Position numbers and translations under genes: made by a program
Assembly: GCA_017481925.1 (NCBI GenBank)
Contig: JAFUOK010000059.1
Span: forward strand, 1-44,358
Direction: 5' to 3'
DNA: 44,358 nucleotides
Source: Alistipes sp.
GTDB taxonomy: Bacteria; Bacteroidota; Bacteroidia; Bacteroidales; Rikenellaceae
The notes under the pieces: model-generated
The model's input: the letters and a program-made list of their open reading frames with translations, nothing else
The model's database searches: none
Told to the model about the DNA's origin: nothing
Part shown: piece after piece, positions 8,105-17,247 of the stretch
How the letters are laid out: the number at the start of each line of letters is the position of its first letter
How positions within the stretch are numbered: position 1 is the stretch's first letter

Positions 8105-9723
8105 TGAGTATTAGAGGATACATAAAATGGTTATGGGCTGCTGCCGAGGGCTTGCGAGCAAGGATATTCTTGCAGGCGGCTGTTGGCGTGGTGCACGTGG
8201 TCGTCTCGCTGATGTATGTCTGGACGAGCAAGCAGTTGGTCGATATTGCCACCTCGCGCGTGGAGGGCAACATCTACCTCTTCATCGTGGCTATGGTGGC
8301 CTGCATCCTCACGCAGATACTCCTCTCGACCTACGTTTCGCGTATGGAGGTGGAGAGCGAACTCGATATGAAGAACCGCTTGCGTCATCGTCTCTTCTCG
8401 CATATGATGGATAGCCGTTGGGCTTCGGGTGCCAAGATGCACACGGGCGATGTGATGAACCGTATATGGGAGGATGTGGATAATATCGCCAATACGGTCT
8501 GCGTCGTCGTGCCACAGACTACCGTTACGTGCATACAGTTTGTTGCCGCGGTGACGTTCCTTGCCATTCTGGACTATCGCCTGGCTATGGCCGTTGTGCT
8601 GATTCTGCCTACATTCCTATTGCTGAGCCGGGTCTATGCTCGTCGCATACGCCACTATACCAAGGAGATACGTGATATAGATTCGCGCGTGCAGGCTCAC
8701 ATTCAGGAGAGTATGCACCACCGTACGCTGGTCTCGTCGATGGAATATACGCCCTGCGTTGTGGAGGATCTGGAGTCTATGCAGGAGGATCTGCGTGAGA
8801 AGGTTATGCGCCGCACGGACTTCACGCTCTTCTCGCGTAAGATGATGCAGATGGGTTTCTCGGTGGGTTACCTCTCGGCATTCGTGTGGGGTGCTTTCCG
8901 CCTGCAGGCGGGTGCCGGCTATGGACTTATGACCGCCTTTATGCAACTCGCGGGTCAGGTGCAGCGTCCTATTATGGAGCTGAGCCGTCAGCTGCCCTCG
9001 TTTATTCACGTCACCACTGCCGTCGATCGCCTGATAGAGCTTACTGACCTGCCTCTCGAGGAGCGTGGCGCGGTGCATCTTGCGGGCGAGGTGGGTATTC
9101 GTATGGAGAACGTCACCTTCGCCTATAAGGAGGGCGAGAATGTATTGGAAAACTTCTCTTACGACTTTGCCGCAGGGCAGATGACTGCCGTGCTGGGACA
9201 TACGGGAGCGGGCTAGAGTACGCTTCTGAGACTTATGCTCGGCCTGATTGACCCCGCCCAAGGGTCGGCCGTGATATATAATGCGGAGCGTGAGGAGCGA
9301 CTGTCGGCACGCACACGCTGCAATGTTGGCTATGTGCCGCAGGGCAACTCGCTGATGAGTGGCACGGTGCGTAGCAACCTGCTGCTGGGCAACCCCTCGG
9401 CCACCGACGAGCAGATGTGGAAGGCTCTGCATACTGCCGTAGCAGATTTTGTGCGTGAGTTGCCCCTGGGACTTGACACCCCCTGCTCGGAGGCGGGTAT
9501 GGGATTGAGCGAGGGTCAGGCACAACGTATAGCCATTGCCCGTGCGCTGCTGCGTGAGAAGAGCGTGATACTTATGGACGAACCTACGGCGGCGTTGGAT
9601 GTAGCAACGGAGGCGCTGCTGTTGGAGCGTCTTTCGCAATATGCCAATCACCGCACTATGATTATCGTGACGCATCATCCTTCGGCGGCGGAGTTGTGTG
9701 ATGCCGTAGTGCGTGTAGATTAA
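8104..9723 (+). pseudogene. ABC transporter permease/ATPase with in-frame amber at the Walker A lysine
   Basis: An ABC exporter half-transporter of 539 codons with one in-frame stop. Residues 1-310 form a six-helix membrane domain (ABC type 1 exporter); the nucleotide-binding domain follows. The Walker A motif reads GHTGAG-stop-ST: codon 371 (9214-9216) is TAG where Lys (AAG) is required, a single A-to-T change. The frame continues intact to TAA at 9721-9723 with Q-loop (VPQGNS), signature LSEGQ, and Walker B VILMDEP followed by ALD. No other lesion is seen, so the change is recent, a sequencing error, or suppressed. Without the lysine codon the 370-residue product would be inactive as an ATPase. 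The start overlaps the response-regulator stop. A distal start at 9235 would lack Walker A and is unlikely to be functional. Confidence 0.85.
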
Positions 9724-9726
9724 AAG

Positions 9727-9845
9727 AAGCCGTCTAACAAGGTGATTTCTGCGTTACGCTTGCCCTCGAAATCCTCATTTACGCCTCAGTAAACTGCGGT
9801 TTCTCGGGCTTCGCAGGCCTTGAAATCCCTCTTGTTATACGACTT
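9727..9845 (+). repeat. 3'-end palindrome, copy 3 (after the ABC transporter)
   Basis: Arms AAGcCGTCTAACAAGgtGATTTC and GAAATCccTCTTGTTATACGACTT. The central hairpin is TTTAC-gcctca-GTAAA in the context CCTCA...CTGCGG. It starts 3 bases after the ABC transporter stop and ends 17 bases before a terminator. The C and G flanking the core are swapped relative to copy 6 (AAATC...GGTTT versus AAATG...GCTTT), a compensatory pair. Confidence 0.8.
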
Positions 9846-9862
9846 CACAAGTAGTCGAGAAA

Positions 9863-9890
9863 TAAAAAAGGAGTCCCGCTGGACTCCTTT
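9863..9890. terminator. bidirectional terminator between the ABC transporter and the DksA-like gene
   Basis: GGAGTCC-cgct-GGACTCC with an A-run before and TTTTCTT after. It can end the convergent transcripts of both neighbours. Confidence 0.8.
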
Positions 9891-9892
9891 TC

Positions 9893-10267
9893 TTACTTTC
9901 TTGCCTCTTTGGCTTCGATGCACTCCGTAGCGTGGGGAACACGCATCAGGCGCTCCTTGGGGATCAGCTTGCCTGTGGTCTTGCAGATGCCATAGGTCTT
10001 GTTCTCGATACGCACCAATGCCATCTCGAGGTTGCGGATAAACTTACTCTGGTGTGCTACCAAACGGCCCGTCTCCTCCTTCGACAGAGTGGCGGCACCC
10101 TCCTCCAGCACCTTGAAGGTGGGCGAGGTGTCGTGAGTGTCGTTGTCGTTTGCGATGTTTGCACGTAGCAAATCATAATCAGCCTTGGCCTGTTCGAGTT
10201 TCTTGAGGATCACCTGCTTGAACTCTGCCAACTCATTATCGCTATATCTTACTCTCTCTTCTGCCAT
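9893..10267 (-). CDS. DksA/TraR-family protein with degenerate zinc finger
   Basis: 124 residues. An N-terminal coiled coil (about 10-90) is followed by the DksA/TraR finger region GICKTTGKLIPKERLMRVPHATEC. The family usually has four Cys in two pairs; here Cys95 and Cys116 remain, while the other pair positions are Thr98 and Ala119. RLMRVPHAT matches the conserved R-L-x-A-x-P helix. DksA proteins bind RNA polymerase through the secondary channel and act with ppGpp. A two-Cys finger of this kind is known among family members, so the gene is probably functional. It follows ileS in the same direction but has a promoter of its own in the 88-base gap. Confidence 0.85.
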   Translation of the reverse strand: MAEERVRYSDNELAEFKQVILKKLEQAKADYDLLRANIANDNDTHDTSPTFKVLEEGAATLSKEETGRLVAHQSKFIRNLEMALVRIENKTYGICKTTGKLIPKERLMRVPHATECIEAKEARK

Positions 10268-10295
10268 AGTTGTAGAATTTTTTAGTGTCTTAATG

Positions 10296-10327
10296 TAAAG
10301 ATAAGATAATTTTTATAAAATACCAAA
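10296..10327 (-). promoter_or_regulatory. promoter of the DksA-like gene
   Basis: The minus strand has TTTG (complement of 10324-10327), a 20-bp spacer and TATCTTTA (complement of 10296-10303), one mismatch from consensus. Confidence 0.5.
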
Positions 10328-10355
10328 TCTTTTATTATAAAACACATACCTTGCA

Positions 10356-13300
10356 TTACAGGCGTGTAACGGCAATCTTCAGCGGCTCCTCGTCCACATC
10401 CGAATCTACAACCACTGCACCTGCGGGCTCGGTCGCTGCCTTAACCTCCACGGCCAGGGTCTGCGATGCGATGTAGGATGCGAAGTGCTCGATGGCTCCT
10501 GCCACCAACTCCTTATCCTCGATCTCGACGCGAATCTTATCCGTCACCTCAAAGCCTGAATCCTTGCGGATATTCTGAATACGGTTAATCAACTCGCGTG
10601 CCACACCCTCACGGCGAAGCTCGTCGGTCAGGGTAATATCCAGCGCAACGGTCAATTTACCCTCCGATGCCACCAGCCAGCCGGGCATATCCTCCGACGT
10701 GATCTCGAAGTCGGCGGGTGTCACGGTAATCTTCTCGCCTGCAAGGTCGAGCACCGACTCTGCCGCAGCCTCGATCTGGGCGATCTGCTCCTGCGTGAAG
10801 GTTGCGACCATAGCCGACATCTGCTTTGCCAACTTGGGATAGCGCTGGCAGAAGTTTTTGAAGTTGAGCTTGATGCGCTTGGTAATGATACCCGTAGTGT
10901 CGCTCAACAACTCAATATCCTTGATGTTCACCTCACCCATGATAAGTGACTTCACGGCCTCGATATGGCGAGCCATATCCTGATCCAGGACGGGGATAAG
11001 AATCTTTGTCAGCGGCTGACGCACCTTGATGTTCACCTTGCGGCGCAGAGCAAGAACCATTGACGATACGCGCTGTGCGATATCCATCATCTGCTCCAGC
11101 TCGCTGTTCACCAGCGTCTCGTCCACCACGGGGAACTGAGCCAGGTGTACTGACTGCTCCTTGTGGCGACCGCTCACAGCGTTCAGATCGGTAAAGATGC
11201 GATCCGAGATGAAGGGAGCAAACGGTGCAGCCAACTTCACTACGGTCTCCAGACAGGTGTAGAGGGTCTGATATGCAGCCAGCTTGTCGTTGCTCATACC
11301 ACCGCCCCAGAAACGCTTACGGTTCAGACGAACGTACCAGTTAGAGAGGTTTTCGCCTACGAACTCCTGAATAGCACGCGCTGCGGGCGTGGGATCGTAG
11401 TCGTTGAGATACTTTGTGACCTCCTTAACCAGAGTGTTCAGCACCGAGATGATCCAGCGGTCGATCTCGGGACGCTCGGCGATAGGTATCTCACGCTCTC
11501 CACCCGTAAAGCCATCCACGTTGGCGTAGAGAGCGAAGAATGAGTAGGTGTTGTACAATGTGCCGAAGAACTTACGGCGCACCTCATCAACACCCTCCTT
11601 GTCGAACTTGAGGTTGTCCCACGGCTGTGAGTTAGAGATCATATACCAACGTGTAGCGTCAGCACCGTAAGTAGCAAGCACCTCGAAAGGATCTACGGCG
11701 TTGCCCAGACGCTTCGACATCTTGTTGCCGTTCTTGTCGAGCACCAAGCCGTTAGAGATGATATTCTTGAACGCCACCGAGTCAAACAACATCGTGGCGA
11801 TAGCGTGCAGTGTGAAGAACCAGCCACGTGTCTGATCCACACCCTCGGCGATGAAGTCGGCGGGGAATACCTCCGTGAAGTCCGCACCTCCATTCTCGAA
11901 CGGATAGTGAATCTGCGCGTAGGGCATGGCACCCGAGTCAAACCATACGTCGATAAGATCGCTCTCGCGCTTCATAGGCTCGCCCTTTGATGAGGTCAGC
12001 ACGATAGAATCAACATAGGGACGATGCAGGTCGATATTCTCTACCGAGTAGTTCTCCTTCGACATATCGCCCACCTTGAAGTTCTTGAACGGATTCTCGG
12101 TCATATTGCCTGCAGCGATACTCTTCTCGATCTCGGCCATAAGCTCCTCCACCGAACCGATGCACTTGAGCTCCGAACGATCCTCCGTAGCCCAGATAGG
12201 CAGCGGCGTGCCCCAGAAACGTGAGCGTGAAAGGTTCCAGTCGTTCAGATTCTCCAACCACTTGCCAAAGCGACCCGTACCCGTCGATTCGGGCTTCCAG
12301 AGGATGGTCTCGTTGAGCTCCATCATACGCTCCTTGAGCGCTGTGGTGCGGATGAACCACGAATCCAGAGGATAGTACAACACGGGTTTGTCGGTACGCC
12401 AGCAGTGGGGGTAGTTGTGCGTGTGCTTCTCAATCTTGAAGGCCTTGTTCACGCCCTTGAGGTTGATAGCGATATATACGTCGAGCGACTCGGCAGCTGC
12501 GGCAGCGGCCTCATCGTAACGACCATCCACGGTGAACTGCGGATCGTAGGCATTCTTCACCCAGCGACCCTCGTAGTCCTTATATGCCTCGGCATTGACA
12601 CACTCCTTAAGGAACTTTTCGTCCAGCTCCTCCATCAGGTAGAACTTACCCGTAAGATCCACCATCGGACGTGTCTCGCCACGCTTGTTAATCATAAACA
12701 GTGAGGGGATGCCAGCCTGACGTGCTACGAAGGCATCGTCAGCACCAAACGTCGGAGCGATGTGTACGATACCCGTACCATCCTCCACCGTTACGTAGTC
12801 GCCCGGAATCACGCGGAATGCCTTGTGCTCGGCCGACTGCCACTCGCCTGCGTCATTAAGCTCCACGGGCTTCACCCACTGGATCAGCTGCTCGTAGTGC
12901 ATACCAACGAGCTCGGGGCCCTTCCAGCGACCCACAACCTCGAAGGGGATAAGTTTGTCGCCTGCCTTGTAATCCTCTAATGCAATGCCCTCGGCCTTCT
13001 TGTTAAAGTGCGAGTAGAGCAGAGGCTCAGCCAATACAGCGGTGATCTTCTCCCCCGTGTAGCCGTTGTATGTACGAACCGCAACGTAGTCAATCTTCGG
13101 GCCTACGCAGAGTGCGGTGTTTGAGGGCAGAGTCCAGGGTGTTGTGGTCCATGCCAGGAATACGGGCGTACCCCAACCCTCCATCTCGGGCTTGGGCTCT
13201 GTGATGCGGAACTGTGCCACCATCGTGGTATCCTTCACATCGCGGTAGCAACCCGGCTGGTTCAGCTCGTGAGTCGAAAGACCCGTACCCGCAGCGGGCG

Positions 13301-13844
13301 AATAGGGCTGGATGGTGTAACCCTTGTAGAGCAGGCCCTTGTCGTAGAGCTGCTTCAGAAGCCACCACAGTGTCTCGATGTATTTGTTGTCGTAGGTGAT
13401 ATAAGGATCGTCCATATTCACCCAGTAACCCATCTTCTTGGTCAGGTTCTCCCACATGTCGGTGAACTCCATCACCGCCTCACGGCAGGTGCGGTTGTAC
13501 TCCTCGATAGAGATTGTCTTGCCGATATCCTCCTTTGTGATGCCGAGTTTCTTCTCTACACCCAGCTCCACGGGCAGACCGTGCGTATCCCAACCCGCCT
13601 TGCGGTGTACCAAGTAGCCCTGCTGTGTCTTGTAACGGCAGATAACATCCTTGATCGTACGTGCCATAACGTGGTGGATACCCGGCATACCGTTTGCCGA
13701 GGGGGGACCCTCGTAGAATACGAATGTGGGATGACCCTCGCGAGTGGTGATACTCTGATGGAAGGTGTCGTCAGCGTCCCATTTCTTCAATACCTCGTCG
13801 GCTATTGCAGCCAAATCGAGACCTTTGTACTCGTTGAACTTCAT
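10356..13844 (-). CDS. ileS: isoleucyl-tRNA synthetase
   Basis: 1162 residues, typical of the larger IleRS type. It charges tRNA-Ile with isoleucine and edits valine. The class I signatures are visible: NGMPGIHHVMAR (51-61, the HIGH equivalent) and KMSKR at 708-712. Between them lie the CP1 editing domain (LAWTTTPWTLPSNTAL) and the catalytic WFRTT-like block (SWFIRTTALKERM, LSRSRFWGTPLPIW). The C-terminal part has the anticodon-binding domain (WYVRLNRKRFW) and the extension of this clade, without the four-Cys zinc motif. Start ATG at 13844. No T-box leader is visible in the 260 bases upstream. Confidence 0.98.
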   Translation of the reverse strand: MKFNEYKGLDLAAIADEVLKKWDADDTFHQSITTREGHPTFVFYEGPPSANGMPGIHHVMARTIKDVICRYKTQQGYLVHRKAGWDTHGLPVELGVEKKLGITKEDIGKTISIEEYNRTCREAVMEFTDMWENLTKKMGYWVNMDDPYITYDNKYIETLWWLLKQLYDKGLLYKGYTIQPYSPAAGTGLSTHELNQPGCYRDVKDTTMVAQFRITEPKPEMEGWGTPVFLAWTTTPWTLPSNTALCVGPKIDYVAVRTYNGYTGEKITAVLAEPLLYSHFNKKAEGIALEDYKAGDKLIPFEVVGRWKGPELVGMHYEQLIQWVKPVELNDAGEWQSAEHKAFRVIPGDYVTVEDGTGIVHIAPTFGADDAFVARQAGIPSLFMINKRGETRPMVDLTGKFYLMEELDEKFLKECVNAEAYKDYEGRWVKNAYDPQFTVDGRYDEAAAAAAESLDVYIAINLKGVNKAFKIEKHTHNYPHCWRTDKPVLYYPLDSWFIRTTALKERMMELNETILWKPESTGTGRFGKWLENLNDWNLSRSRFWGTPLPIWATEDRSELKCIGSVEELMAEIEKSIAAGNMTENPFKNFKVGDMSKENYSVENIDLHRPYVDSIVLTSSKGEPMKRESDLIDVWFDSGAMPYAQIHYPFENGGADFTEVFPADFIAEGVDQTRGWFFTLHAIATMLFDSVAFKNIISNGLVLDKNGNKMSKRLGNAVDPFEVLATYGADATRWYMISNSQPWDNLKFDKEGVDEVRRKFFGTLYNTYSFFALYANVDGFTGGEREIPIAERPEIDRWIISVLNTLVKEVTKYLNDYDPTPAARAIQEFVGENLSNWYVRLNRKRFWGGGMSNDKLAAYQTLYTCLETVVKLAAPFAPFISDRIFTDLNAVSGRHKEQSVHLAQFPVVDETLVNSELEQMMDIAQRVSSMVLALRRKVNIKVRQPLTKILIPVLDQDMARHIEAVKSLIMGEVNIKDIELLSDTTGIITKRIKLNFKNFCQRYPKLAKQMSAMVATFTQEQIAQIEAAAESVLDLAGEKITVTPADFEITSEDMPGWLVASEGKLTVALDITLTDELRREGVARELINRIQNIRKDSGFEVTDKIRVEIEDKELVAGAIEHFASYIASQTLAVEVKAATEPAGAVVVDSDVDEEPLKIAVTRL

Positions 13845-13963
13845 AGGTTTTTATATTTTTATTCTCTTTGTTTTCTCGTTTGTGGGCTCTTAAATGAGCC
13901 TTGCGCCCTGCCAAAAAAGAGGCTTTTTGGTCGCTTTACCTCTAATAAATAATGTAAAACGTG

Positions 13964-13971
13964 CAAATATA
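13964..13971 (-). promoter_or_regulatory. -7 element of the ileS promoter
   Basis: TATATTTG on the minus strand, 120 bases before the ileS ATG. The expected -33 position is in an AT-rich triple repeat of AATTCAAAATT (about 13980-14012) without a clean TTTG. Confidence 0.4.
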
Positions 13972-14049
13972 CACATATAAATTCAAAATTAAGAATTCAA
14001 AATTCAAAATTTTCTGTTTGTCGCCTGCCTCACTGCTATATCACACAAA

Positions 14050-14085
14050 AAAAAGAGCGCCCCGAAAAACGGGACACTCTTTTAT
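14050..14085. terminator. terminator of the outer-membrane protein gene
   Basis: AAGAGcGcCCCG-aaaaa-CGGGaCaCTCTT with A-run and T-run on either side, 20 bases past the minus-strand stop at 14107. Confidence 0.75.
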
Positions 14086-14106
14086 TTTCTTGTATGGCAA
14101 GGTCTG

Positions 14107-14691
14107 TTATCGCTTTCTTCCACCGCCGATAACGCCGCCAATGCTGAAGCCTATATGGTTGTTGGCTCGCTCCTCGACCACGTAATGAACACTCAATCGC
14201 AGATGGTTGAATAACTCAACGCCGATGCGTGGTGAGAAGCAGGGCTTGTTCTTGCCTTCGCCCGTCGAGTAGCCAGCCCAATGTGCGTTGCTCTCTTTGA
14301 TGCTAATCGGATAACTCATCTCCAAAACGCCCAATCCTACACCTAAGCCCGCAAATAGTGATATAGTTCTTCCACGAAAGAAGTTGTAGTCGGCAACGGC
14401 CATTACGTTGAATGACTTGGATTTTAATCTTTCTGCTTGACTGTCAGCCTCTCGGTGAAAGAAACTGCCCGATGCTTGCAGGCCCACGTCGATGGGCAGA
14501 GTGCGGAAGTTGTAACGTAATTCGCCATATATTCTTGGGCCAACAGAGCAATCGTCAAGCACGAAAGAGTTTACTCCATTAACCAACCCAACGCCAATCT
14601 CTCCCTCAAAGCGGCGAACATCAACTCTCTGTGCGAAACTTGTCGCACAACACATCAGCGTGGCAAGTAAGATAGTGATACGTTTTACCAT
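14107..14691 (-). CDS. outer-membrane beta-barrel protein, OmpA/porin-like fold
   Basis: 194 residues. A signal peptide (KRITILLATLMCCATSFAQ, cleavage about residue 20) is followed by alternating hydrophobic/polar strands: EGEIGVGLVNG, RIYGELRYNFRTLPIDVGLQASG, NVMAVADYNFF, ISLFAGLGVGLGV, PRIGVELFNHLRLSVHYVV and a final HIGFSIGGVIGG. That layout fits a small eight-stranded outer-membrane barrel of unknown function. Monocistronic, with its own terminator. No plug or peptidoglycan-binding domain is present. Confidence 0.75.
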   Translation of the reverse strand: MVKRITILLATLMCCATSFAQRVDVRRFEGEIGVGLVNGVNSFVLDDCSVGPRIYGELRYNFRTLPIDVGLQASGSFFHREADSQAERLKSKSFNVMAVADYNFFRGRTISLFAGLGVGLGVLEMSYPISIKESNAHWAGYSTGEGKNKPCFSPRIGVELFNHLRLSVHYVVEERANNHIGFSIGGVIGGGRKR

Positions 14692-14760
14692 ACGTCTTTA
14701 AGTTTTTGGTTATCTGCCACAAATATATGTAAAAAATTCCCCCCCCCAATTTTTTGCCAT

Positions 14761-14790
14761 AAAAAAAACTCCCACGTCGGGGAGTTTTCC
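14761..14790 (-). terminator. apt terminator
   Basis: On the minus strand ACTCCCC-gacgtg-GGAGT runs into eight T residues, 20 bases past the apt stop. Confidence 0.75.
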
Positions 14791-14809
14791 AATATTTTGG
14801 TAGAAGATA

Positions 14810-15370
14810 CTACAAATGAATGAGCGAACGCACGGGAGCAATCTTTTCTAAACGCTCCTTGCCCGCCAAAAAATCGAGTTCCACGATAAACAAAAATTCG
14901 TCAATAACGACCTTATACTCCTTGCCGTCCTTTACGATTTTTTGCGCCATCATCGAGCGTGCCACGCCCTCGGCCGTGCCACCCGTAGCGAGCAGGTCGT
15001 CAAGCAGTGAGATGTGAATCTCGTCGCCATCGGTCTTGGCCGCTGCCAAGTCGCTCAAACGATAGAAGAGATGGTCGGAGCCATACTCCTTTTCGATCTC
15101 CACGTCGCACAAATCACCCTCATTATAAGGCAGTTTGCCGCTCTTGCGCAGGGGAATGATGCTTGCCACTTCGGGCTTCGATTGCAGCAGAGGCGCAGCA
15201 AAGAGAAATCCTCGTGCCTCGGGTGCGGCGATGTTGGGTGCGGTGAGCGCCTCGCCGAGTTTTTCGATCACCTCACCAAAAATCTTCTTGTCCTGCAACA
15301 GCGGGATTATATCAACGAATACGATGCCCTCTTTGGGAAAATCCTTGTAAAATTTCAGAGCCTCTTTCAT
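14810..15370 (-). CDS. apt: adenine phosphoribosyltransferase
   Basis: 186 residues from the ATG at 15370, which gives the normal N-terminus (LKFYKDFPKEGIVFVDIIPLL); a start 15 codons further up would lie outside the family length. The enzyme makes AMP from adenine and PRPP in purine salvage. The PRPP-binding loop SLLDDLLATGGTAEG is at 121-135, with IAAPEARGFLFAAPL (47-61) and the flexible loop RKSGKLPYNEG (75-85). Divergent from lipA. Confidence 0.95.
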   Translation of the reverse strand: MKEALKFYKDFPKEGIVFVDIIPLLQDKKIFGEVIEKLGEALTAPNIAAPEARGFLFAAPLLQSKPEVASIIPLRKSGKLPYNEGDLCDVEIEKEYGSDHLFYRLSDLAAAKTDGDEIHISLLDDLLATGGTAEGVARSMMAQKIVKDGKEYKVVIDEFLFIVELDFLAGKERLEKIAPVRSLIHL

Positions 15371-15483
15371 CTGGTTATGTCTATTTGGTGTTTTAAAATG
15401 TTTGATTCGTAACAAATGTACGAAAAATTTCGCTTTGCAGAGCGTTTTTTGCTCAAAAACCGCGTCGTTTTTGTTTTTTTTGC

Positions 15484-15491
15484 TATCTTTG
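15484..15491 (+). promoter_or_regulatory. -7 element of the lipA promoter
   Basis: TATCTTTG, 27 bases before the lipA ATG, preceded by a T-rich run. The expected -33 position has no clear TTTG. Confidence 0.45.
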
Positions 15492-15518
15492 CATCAATTG
15501 GAAAATAATGAACTTAAA

Positions 15519-16412
15519 ATGCCGAAGTTTTATGACAAGGTAAATGTACTGCGTAAGCCCGAGTGGTTGAAGATCCGCCTACAGAGTAACGACGAATCGG
15601 CCGAGGTCGAGCGTATCGTTAAAGAGCACTCGTTGCACACCATTTGTAGTAGCGGTCTTTGCCCTAACAAGGCAGAGTGTTGGCGCCGTAGAACAGCCAC
15701 ATTTATGATCCTGGGCGAAATTTGTACTCGCGGATGTCGTTTCTGCGCCACAAAGACAGGCATACCCCTTGCCCCCGATCCCTCAGAGCCGGAGAAGTTG
15801 GCCGAGAGCGTTCGATTGATGGGACTTCGACACGTTGTCGTAACATCTGTAACTTGTGATGACCTACCCGATGGCGGTGCCCGACATTGGGCCGCAGTGG
15901 TAGAGGCTATCCGTAAAGAAAATTGCGACGCAACAATTGAGCTCCTTATTCCCGATTTGGATGCAAGGGCTGACTTAATCGAAATTGTAGCCGCATCCAA
16001 GCCCGATATCATCGGGCACAACATCGAAACCGTCGAGCGTCTGACCCCTCAGGTGCGCTCTCGGGCGAAGTATCGCACGAGTATGCGCGCGCTGGAGATA
16101 ATCTCCTCTATGGGCGTAGTCGCGAAGAGTGGACTGATGGTCGGACTTGGCGAGAGCGATGATGAAGTATTGCAGACACTTCGAGACCTGCGTGATGTGG
16201 GTGTCGATATTGTAACGCTTGGTCAGTACCTTCGACCCTCTCTGGAGCACTATCCCGTTGCGGCGTACATCACTCCCGAGAAATTCGATTGGTACCGATC
16301 TCAGGCTCTTGAGATGGGCTTCAGCTATTGTGCAAGTGCACCTATGGTGCGCTCGTCATACCTGGCTGATGCTGCGCTGGAGAGCGTCAAGCGTAAAATT
16401 GCCGAGCAGTAG
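15519..16412 (+). CDS. lipA: lipoyl synthase (radical SAM)
   Basis: 297 residues from the ATG at 15519, which lies just after a TATCTTTG promoter; longer frames run into that promoter. LipA inserts two sulfurs into octanoyl groups on lipoyl domains. The N-terminal auxiliary cluster cysteines are Cys43, Cys48 and Cys54 (TICSSGLCPNKAECW). The radical SAM motif is CTRGCRFC with Cys69, Cys73 and Cys76. The C-terminal segment has the conserved VRSSYLAD. First gene of lipA-lipB; lipB follows after 92 bases. Confidence 0.97.
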   Translation: MPKFYDKVNVLRKPEWLKIRLQSNDESAEVERIVKEHSLHTICSSGLCPNKAECWRRRTATFMILGEICTRGCRFCATKTGIPLAPDPSEPEKLAESVRLMGLRHVVVTSVTCDDLPDGGARHWAAVVEAIRKENCDATIELLIPDLDARADLIEIVAASKPDIIGHNIETVERLTPQVRSRAKYRTSMRALEIISSMGVVAKSGLMVGLGESDDEVLQTLRDLRDVGVDIVTLGQYLRPSLEHYPVAAYITPEKFDWYRSQALEMGFSYCASAPMVRSSYLADAALESVKRKIAEQ

Positions 16413-16504
16413 AGGGGGAGGAGATTAGGACAAGGGCTGGCAGCCATAATTGTCGCTTGTCCGAGGCTTCACCGATCCTCTTCGGCGTAAGGCTTTTGGC
16501 TAAA

Positions 16505-17233
16505 ATGAAGGGGGTATTGTACAAAGATCTGGGCCGTATGGGCTACTCCGAGTGCTGGGACTTGCAGCGGTCGCTGTTCGACTGCGTGCTTGCGGCAAAG
16601 CGAGGTGGGGCGGTCGCGGGAGGTGCTGATGTAGGCACTGCGGATATGGCGGATCTTTCGGGGCACGAAGCTGGCTGGCTTCTCACAGTAGAACACAATC
16701 CTGTTTACACATTAGGCAAAAGCGGTAAGGACGAGAATATGCTCGTCTCGGAGGCCTATTTGCGCTCCATCGGTGCCGAGTTTTTCCACATCGACCGTGG
16801 CGGAGACGTGACCTTTCACGGCCCGGGTCAGATTGTGGGTTATCCCATTCTCGATCTGGAGAAGGTGGGCATCGGTCTAAGGGAGTATATCGACTCCATC
16901 GAGGAGGCCATCATTGGCGTCTGTGCGGAGTGGGGCATCGAGGCTGGCCGTGTGGCTGGTGCCTCGGGCGTTTGGATTGAGGGTGATAGCCCTCGCGCAC
17001 GTAAGATCTGTGCCATAGGCGTAAGGTCGAGCCGTTACGTTACGATGCACGGCTTTGCCCTGAATGTGGCCACCGACTTGCGCTACTTTAACCATATCAA
17101 CCCCTGCGGATTTGTCGATCGTGGGGTTACGAGCATCTCACGAGAGGTGGGCCACGAGGTCGATCTTGAGCAGGTTAAGATGCAGGTTGTTAAACATTTA
17201 AGTGAAAAATTAAAAATTGAAATATATAAATAA
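16505..17233 (+). CDS. lipB: octanoyl-(acyl carrier protein) transferase
   Basis: 242 residues from the ATG at 16505; an upstream TTG at 16457 is unlikely. LipB transfers octanoate from ACP to lipoyl domains, the step before LipA. Motifs: RGGDVTFHGPGQIVGYP (98-114), the catalytic Lys167 (ARKICAIGVR) and Cys201 in NPCGF. A short insert rich in Gly, Ala and Asp (about 35-54) lies before the usual first domain segment. Same transcript direction as lipA and recJ; recJ starts 14 bases after it, so all three may be one unit. Confidence 0.96.
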   Translation: MKGVLYKDLGRMGYSECWDLQRSLFDCVLAAKRGGAVAGGADVGTADMADLSGHEAGWLLTVEHNPVYTLGKSGKDENMLVSEAYLRSIGAEFFHIDRGGDVTFHGPGQIVGYPILDLEKVGIGLREYIDSIEEAIIGVCAEWGIEAGRVAGASGVWIEGDSPRARKICAIGVRSSRYVTMHGFALNVATDLRYFNHINPCGFVDRGVTSISREVGHEVDLEQVKMQVVKHLSEKLKIEIYK

Positions 17234-17247
17234 TAAAATTGTAAGTT

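Noticed and set aside
9214-9216. Recoding of TAG as an amino acid
   Set aside because: Clear genes in the window (for example surE, hemD's neighbour S41 protease and yidD) end in TAG, so it is a true stop here.
8617-9678. Long minus-strand open frames over the ABC transporter and other genes (also 17842-18951, 36631-38058)
   Set aside because: They are antisense shadows of strong genes with low-complexity His/Arg/Leu-rich translations and no domains.
9235-9723. A separate ATPase gene after the amber codon
   Set aside because: It is in the same frame as the upstream part and would lack Walker A; one broken gene explains it better.
13845-14050. A T-box or other riboswitch before ileS
   Set aside because: No T-box sequence or specifier hairpin is visible; the leader is AT-rich with simple repeats.
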